A stretch of DNA of 64,000 nucleotides from Epiperipatus broadwayi (taxonomy: Eukaryota; Onychophora; Udeonychophora; Euonychophora; Peripatidae). Shown here one piece after another: positions 58,491 through 64,000 of the stretch. Positions within the stretch are counted from its first letter, which is position 1; every line of letters begins with the position of its first letter. The position numbers and the translations under genes were made by a program. Below the pieces are notes generated by a model. That model did not search any database and was not told the DNA's origin. It saw nothing but the letters and a program-made list of their open reading frames with translations. Where the stretch lies: NCBI GenBank assembly GCA_028023455.1, contig JAQFVV010006342.1, positions 1,883,001 to 1,947,000 of the forward strand. Reading direction: 5' to 3'.

Positions 58491-60499
58491 GAAATCATTA
58501 TATTAATTTTTCTTCTCTTCCTGTCAAGCATGTGGATGAAATACAGCAGTTGTTTTCACATTTATAAATTTTCTTGAGTTTAAAATCAGTTGTTGGAACA
58601 ATTAATTGGACTTGATGATTAATATTTATCAGTAGATTAATTCATCTTCTTTGAATGCAGGTGAATGCTTTCTTCCTTCTATTAAAAACATCTTATTTAT
58701 CTGGTCAGTTGAAAGGTGTAGAATATTATTTTAGACACATCTTTTCTTTCCTATGTGATGTGCAGCTTCCCCAGATGGTCCGGCAAATGGAATATACATA
58801 TAATTTTTCTAGCAAGCCATTTTTTTTTATTTTCAACGTTCAATATTATAGTTTAATAATCTGAATCAATCACCATAATAATCCAAGACAGCTTTTTATA
58901 TCCAATTTTTAGCTACCTTAACCAATCAGAGATAGCATCACTTGCTATTTTTGGACAAATTTGTTTTAATTAGATCTCTAATTTATTTTCAACTAAATTA
59001 TTTTTCAACTGAAAAGTTTAATCCTTTTTCCAGACACTTTTGTTTTAAAAAAAAAAAATAGACTCAATTCTTATTTCCTTTCTTTTGTTTTTTCTTTCTT
59101 TTTAACATCCAGGTAACACTTCAAATCTTTGAGCTTCCTTCTTTAGATCTTGATAAGACAAATTCAATTTTTAGAGTTCTGACTCATTATAAGCTTTCAA
59201 AGTGACAATCATTTACAAAAAAAATTACTACAAAGATCGATATCTGATTAAACAGATTTCCTCTTTTAACAAAAAAAAATTGTACAAAAAAAAATAATTT
59301 GACAGATTTAATACTTCCTTTTCTTTCAATATTTAAGAAATGTAAATTTTTGTATGTAATGTACACACATCCTTCATTCTTTCAAATCATTCATGAACTA
59401 ACCTTAAATAATATGATTGCTAGCTTAGGAATTATAACCCAATTATTTAATTAAATCTGTAACTTTTAAATCCCACTTATAATTAAAGAAAAGCAAAATA
59501 GAAGTATAGAATAAAATGTTAGAATTGATCAAGCATAGGTTAGTTTTAAAGAAAGTTAAAATGTTGAATATTTGAAATATAAAACAAATAAATAATTTAC
59601 TCATACATTGCCTATATGTATGCATTATAACTTTGCTTTTTAACAGAAAATTTAAATATTAAATAGTTTAAATGTGTGTATTACCTTTCTATCAACACAC
59701 AAACAAGTAAAGCATATAATTGTTGACCCATTCTTTCTGTTTAAAGCTTTTGAAATTTTGATCTGGAAGGGTTTGAACTTGGATGCCCTACAGCTTCTTT
59801 TATGATTATATAAAATTGTGATGATGATTTTTGGTTTACCTTTTCTACATGCACATTACTATAAATTTGGCTAGTGACCAAATTGTAATGGCACAATATA
59901 TATATATTGTAACAATTATTTATTAATTGCCATTTGTAACAATATTTTATAAATTAATATAAATATGTATTATTTAGATATTTGAAATTATTAAATTAAT
60001 ATAAAAGATATGTATTTGTAACTATAATAAATATTTAGATAGGGGAAATTATTAATTATTAGATATGTGCCTATCCAATCTGTACCATTTGTAACTATAT
60101 TAATTCATCATAGCATAGATAAAGAAATTACAGAATCACTGTGCCACTTGAAAATATCAGCATTAAAGATTCTTGGTATTTATTTATATATTGGGGCAGT
60201 CATCTGAACAATAAAACATACTGGCCATTGTCATCTAATGAAATAATATTAAATATAGCAACTGAATAAAAGTACCCACTGTGAGATTCCTGGAGTGCCT
60301 TATGCTTATCTCCAATACTAGGTTCTTCTAACAAAGAATCCTTCCTATCCTTCTTTCCAAATATATATAAGATCATTCATGGTCATATGCACACACGGGT
60401 GCTATTCATGACAACTTATAAAAAAAATATATTTTATAAAACTAATATTATGAAGTTGGAAAGGGATGATATCACTCTTTATTCAGTTTAGCTAAGTAC

Positions 60500-60590
60500 A
60501 TGTGTTTTCCCATGAGCGCCACTAGATTGTTTTCAATCTAGATAAGTATCTATTTATAGTGTACTTGAGTTCAAACTCATTCAGTACATA
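60500..60590 (+). other. tRNA-like structure, copy 2
   Basis: GAGCGCCACTAGATTG begins as in copy 1. The hairpin is CTAGATTG-TTTT-CAATCTAG (60522-60541), one pair longer than copy 1. The outer stem is GTACT (60561-60565) with AGTAC (60583-60587), where copy 1 has GTACC/GGTAC: a C-G to U-A exchange. Between them is a T-arm-like hairpin TGAGT-TCAA-ACTCA. Spacing differs from copy 1, the second hairpin being shorter. Confidence 0.5.
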
Positions 60591-62563
60591 TTTATTACAC
60601 ATGACTTGGATGACTATTGAACAAAATGACATTCTTACATTTTATCTATATTGATAAAATTACAAGATCCCAATATTACCAAAGTTTATACTATAGATCA
60701 AAGATTCTTATAGACATTGCTAGCTCATTAGCGTATATTGATGAACAGACATGTATAATCCTATTAATGGCTTCCAAACAAGCATGTGAAGACCATTATT
60801 GATATTGATGGCCATTTAACTAAATTATTTATCACAATAAAGGTAATAATGATGATGATGATAATAATATCATAATAATGATAATAATAGTGATGTCATA
60901 ATAATGATTATAATAGTGATGATGATACCAGCCATGGCTTATCAATAAACTCACAACAATAAATTCATCTTTATAAACTTATAGGCATCTATTAAAATTA
61001 TCCTATTTCATACTGGGATTTAATAATACTAATGGTGATGATTGATCATCATGAATCTCTTTGCATAATATTCAATTTTCTATAAACCCCTATTTACTAA
61101 AACATATTCATTACGCTAAACATTAAATTTAATGATTATAATTTATTAATGATGATTGATGGCGATCATAACTTTTATATAGTATTATTTGAAACATTTT
61201 TTAACTAATAACATGATATCCATCTTTGATGAGGATGATCTAAATTCATGGACACAACACAATTTTAGCTTTCTATGTTGAACTATAATTATCAAAATTT
61301 GGTTACTCTCAAGCATAATCCTTAAATACTTAAATATCAACATTCTAGTTTACCTATTATTTTGTGGACGCTTAATATTTGCAAGTGATTGCTCAATATA
61401 TACGAATAGTAATACTTAATAACTGCGAGCAATGATGATGAATTAAAATGATAGAATTAAGACAAAAAAAACAAAACAAAACACAATATTCTTAATAATT
61501 ACTCGGAAACCAATTAAGATATATAATTATATTTTATTAACACTACTACTCTTTCTTTCCTTCTTTAAAGTCAAATCGACAATTAAATAAATGGTTTATT
61601 AATATAAAAATTCATATAAGTATAAGCAAATAAACTTAATATATAGGTTTGTCACCTTTCTTGATATCTCAAAATAAGCTGACTTAAATCAATATTAAAA
61701 AAAAATACATATTCTATAAATGCTTATTTAAGAATTTTCTTACTTATCATATCATAAAATAAATTTCAGGTGTAACTTGTCTATGTTATTTCATTTCCAT
61801 TCAAATGTAATGCCCTACTTTTTAATTTACTATTTTAAACTAATCATATATAACCTATTCTTTGATGTGTTTGGATAAGCAGTTACACATTCACGCATTC
61901 GGTAATGTTAACATATATGTTTAAAATGTATACCCATAAATTACATATATAAAAATATCCTTTTTCTTTTGCAACCTTATAGCGAAAGAAAATAAAATAC
62001 ATATATTAATTTTTTAATATGCAACAAGATAAAATAAAAATAAAAAACATTATAAATGCATATATCTATAGGTTGCTCATCATCATTAACAACTGAAGAA
62101 CAATTAAAAAAAAAAACATTTCAACATTACAATATATAATAAAAAAAAAATAATGAAAAATTTAAGTTTAAAGATTTAAACTATGTTTGTGCTATGTTGT
62201 GAGATATTGCAAATAACTATAGATAAACAAGTCTTTAATGTTTCTGTATCAAAAAAGAAAATTGCTTTGACCAGTAAATTAAGGTTTACTTTTAATAAGT
62301 AAAAGAATAAAATCGGTTAAAGAAAGTTCATATTTACCCGTCTACTTTTTACTTCTTATTAATGTCCTGAATTTGAATTTTAGACTGCTTTTCTTTGCTC
62401 ACCAACAACAACAAAAAAAAAAAGTTATTGCAGATACTTTTAAGATAATGCTGAATCAATTGACTTTCTTGTTTCTTCAATTCCATTATTATTCACTGTT
62501 GATTGGCTTCCTTCTACCATTTAAAAAAAAAAGTTATTATAAGTACTTTGAATAAGTAGGTAC
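60591..62563. other. AT-rich DNA with GAT/AAT microsatellites
   Basis: GATGATGATGATAATAAT repeats lie at 60848-60920 (a similar tract is at 57344-57372, downstream of tRNA-like copy 1). The frames at 60617-60802 and 62373-62555 carry no motif. Nothing else was recognised. Confidence 0.5.
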
Positions 62564-62787
62564 CGGTGGATTTGCTTGTCTCTCTTCTTTAAAAAAATAA
62601 TTGCTGTCGACACTTTAGATGATTGAGGTAAATCAACAAAAATTTGATTTATGGCTTCAAACTTGGTTCTACATAGCTGTTTTAAATTTTCTTTTCCTCC
62701 TATTTCCCCTTCTCCATTGGTTCGAAGGCAGTGAGCTTTTAATAAGACATGAACTAGGAACAAAGCATTCCATATAGCTTGTGTGGT
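62564..62787 (-). CDS. Possible exon or decayed coding remnant
   Basis: On minus, KPTTQAIWNALFLVHVLLKA, HCLRTNGEGEIGGKENLKQL, CRTKFEAINQIFVDLPQSSK and VSTAIIFLKKRDKQIHRY are open and end at ATCCACCG|GTACCT, a possible donor. Upstream in the same frame, after two stops, VKIADLSMKSCIQ follows a pyrimidine-rich acceptor-like stretch CTTTTTCTGCTTCCTGG...TACAG (about 62898-62875). The mixed composition suggests real coding ancestry. The intervening stops suggest either a short intron or a pseudogene. Family unknown. Confidence 0.35.
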
Positions 62788-63204
62788 TGGCTTCAAAATT
62801 TATCATTTTGTTGGTTATTACTGGATACATGATTTCATAGACAGATCAGCGATTTTGACTCATTCTGTATTAACCAGGAAGCAGAAAAAGATGGTTTAGC
62901 AATGCAGAGGCATATTATTATGCATAACCAAATATGTTAATATCATTTTTATAATTATTACTAACTTATAATAAATTCAATCTTGTTCCATTTCTCTCCT
63001 CTTCTTTAATATTGCTTGAAAATTGCTTTATATAAACGCACATTTCATTTGCTCTTTTTTTTTCAACTTTCAAGGAGTGAGAAAAAAAAAATTAAAGCGT
63101 TCACTCTCTTTTAAAAAAAAAAATCCGAGCTTACATTTCTGCTTAAGAATAATAACAAGGAAGGACCGACTGAGTTGAGTCTCAAAATAATAATAATAAT
63201 TTAA

Positions 63205-63332
63205 CTGATCATCTCTCTAAAAAAATTTATGACTGACTGATCATCTCTCTAAAAAAATTTATGACTGACTGATCATCTCTCTAAAGAAATTTATGACTGA
63301 CTGATCATCTCTCTAAAAAAATTTATGATTAA
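63205..63332. repeat. Tandem repeat, 32-bp unit, four copies
   Basis: GATCATCTCTCTAAAAAAAT is repeated with exact 32-bp spacing at 63207, 63239, 63271 and 63303. The copies differ at single positions (one AAAGAAAT; the last ends GATTAACTG). No coding or regulatory role is apparent. Confidence 0.9.
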
Positions 63333-64000
63333 CTGATTAAAAAAATTGTTTTAATCGTTTATATCGCGAATTTCAACCAAAGAAAAAAAAACATCTGGAA
63401 ATCTTTATCTTAAAAAAAAAATCAAAGCTTCACAAGTTTGACTTAAAATTGATCGCTATCATCTACATCAAAGCACCTCTTTTGTAAAAATAATTTTAAG
63501 ATACAGATAACAACAAAGCTGGCCATCTATAGCCATCAGAAATAAGTGTAAAAGCATCTTTGTGTTTGTACAGATCTATTCATTGTTTCACACGTGTACA
63601 ATTTTTTATCTCCTAATCTAACAATTTTAATTGCCCTGTTTCACACTTTTCTGATTTACTCTATTTTAACAAAATGAAAGTTAAATAAATTTAACACATA
63701 TTATTTAATAATAAAAAATATTATATAATAAATCACAAAAAGAACTGCTTATTCATAATAATAAATCTATACATATAAATCTCTGTATGTATAAAAGAAT
63801 AAAAAAAATTTTTTTTTTTTTTTAAATAATTGAATACTGTATGTATATGTACATTTTGCCTCACCCCCAAACAAAAAAAAAAAAAAAAATTTTGAATATA
63901 AAAAAAATTGCTTAGGTCATGAGTGCCATTGGTTTTAGGCTACGTACATTATATGTGCCTTTTACTCCTTCTGACGATTCTAGTACAAATGCATTTTCCC
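63333..64000. other. AT-rich DNA to the window end
   Basis: It contains poly-A and poly-T tracts (63806-63833, 63878-63898) and no recognisable gene. The last 100 bp (GCTTAGGTCATGAGTGCCATTGG onward, read in parts) is less AT-rich and may start a feature that continues beyond the window. Confidence 0.4.

Noticed and set aside
59760-59800. GGGTTTGAACTTGGATGCCC considered as another tRNA-like module
   Set aside because: The B-box-like core matches the modules at 15481, but no A box or paired stems were found around it.
56639-62131. Two TG...CA blocks (56639-59895, 59908-62131) as definite LTRs
   Set aside because: Only the edge motif supports them, and a possible exon lies inside the first; reported as part of a pattern, not as features.
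63205-63332. Regular 32-bp repeats considered as a CRISPR array
   Set aside because: Repeats are directly adjacent with no unique spacers, and the genome is eukaryotic.

Overview
This window looks like nuclear DNA of an invertebrate animal. It is very AT-rich, has no operon-like coding, and is built mainly from old animal-type transposable elements: an RTE-clade LINE, a Penelope-like element (PLE), LTR elements, hAT and pogo-like DNA transposons, foldback MITEs and tRNA-like modules. The lineage cannot be fixed from the sequence. No complete host gene is visible. A few short GC-richer open stretches with splice-like edges (minus strand near 19.2, 50.3, 51.4, 58.4 and 62.7 kb; plus strand near 2.2 kb) may be isolated exons in long introns. 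None was assigned to a family.

Layout, left half. 1-3.3 kb: AT-rich DNA with one broken copy of a ribozyme-bearing repeat (1355). 3.3-9.4 kb: a non-autonomous LTR retrotransposon with two ~1.75-kb LTRs, a tRNA-Pro-like primer site and a decayed gag-like region but no pol. 9.4-11.25 kb: a foldback element with a pogo-like MITE (TA target duplication) nested in it. 15.5 kb: a tRNA-like module beside a minus-strand hammerhead-ribozyme fold. 16.2-17.0 kb: a hAT-type MITE. 17.3-22.9 kb: a decayed PLE (RT half, 3.1 kb of other DNA, then GIY-YIG half). 24.4 kb: a foldback MITE. 26.3-28.15 kb: a solo LTR with a target duplication. 28.2-29.8 kb: the most striking feature, an array of ~350-375-bp units (one inverted, then four direct junctions), each carrying a minimal type-I hammerhead ribozyme, as in metazoan retrozymes.

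Layout, right half. 32.5-33.0 kb: paired ~193-bp direct repeats. 34.6-35.3 kb: an RTE 3' remnant. 41.4-42.9 kb: an RTE insertion with a 10-11-bp target duplication and an inverted 5' endonuclease piece, the signature of twin priming. 44.8 and 56.3 kb: RTE endonuclease remnants. 45.65-49.5 kb: a block with TG...CA ends inside ATATAT. 49.5-52.9 kb: a tRNA-like module, candidate exons, a hairpin and several tandem duplications. 56.9 and 60.5 kb: two tRNA-like structures whose stems are kept by compensatory changes. 63.2 kb: a 32-bp repeat in four copies.

How the parts relate: animal retrozymes are small non-autonomous circular-RNA retroelements thought to borrow machinery from autonomous elements such as PLEs, which themselves carry hammerhead motifs. 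A PLE, hammerheads of at least two designs and a tandem retrozyme array lie within about 15 kb here. All homology calls were read by eye; no alignment, folding or database search was run.
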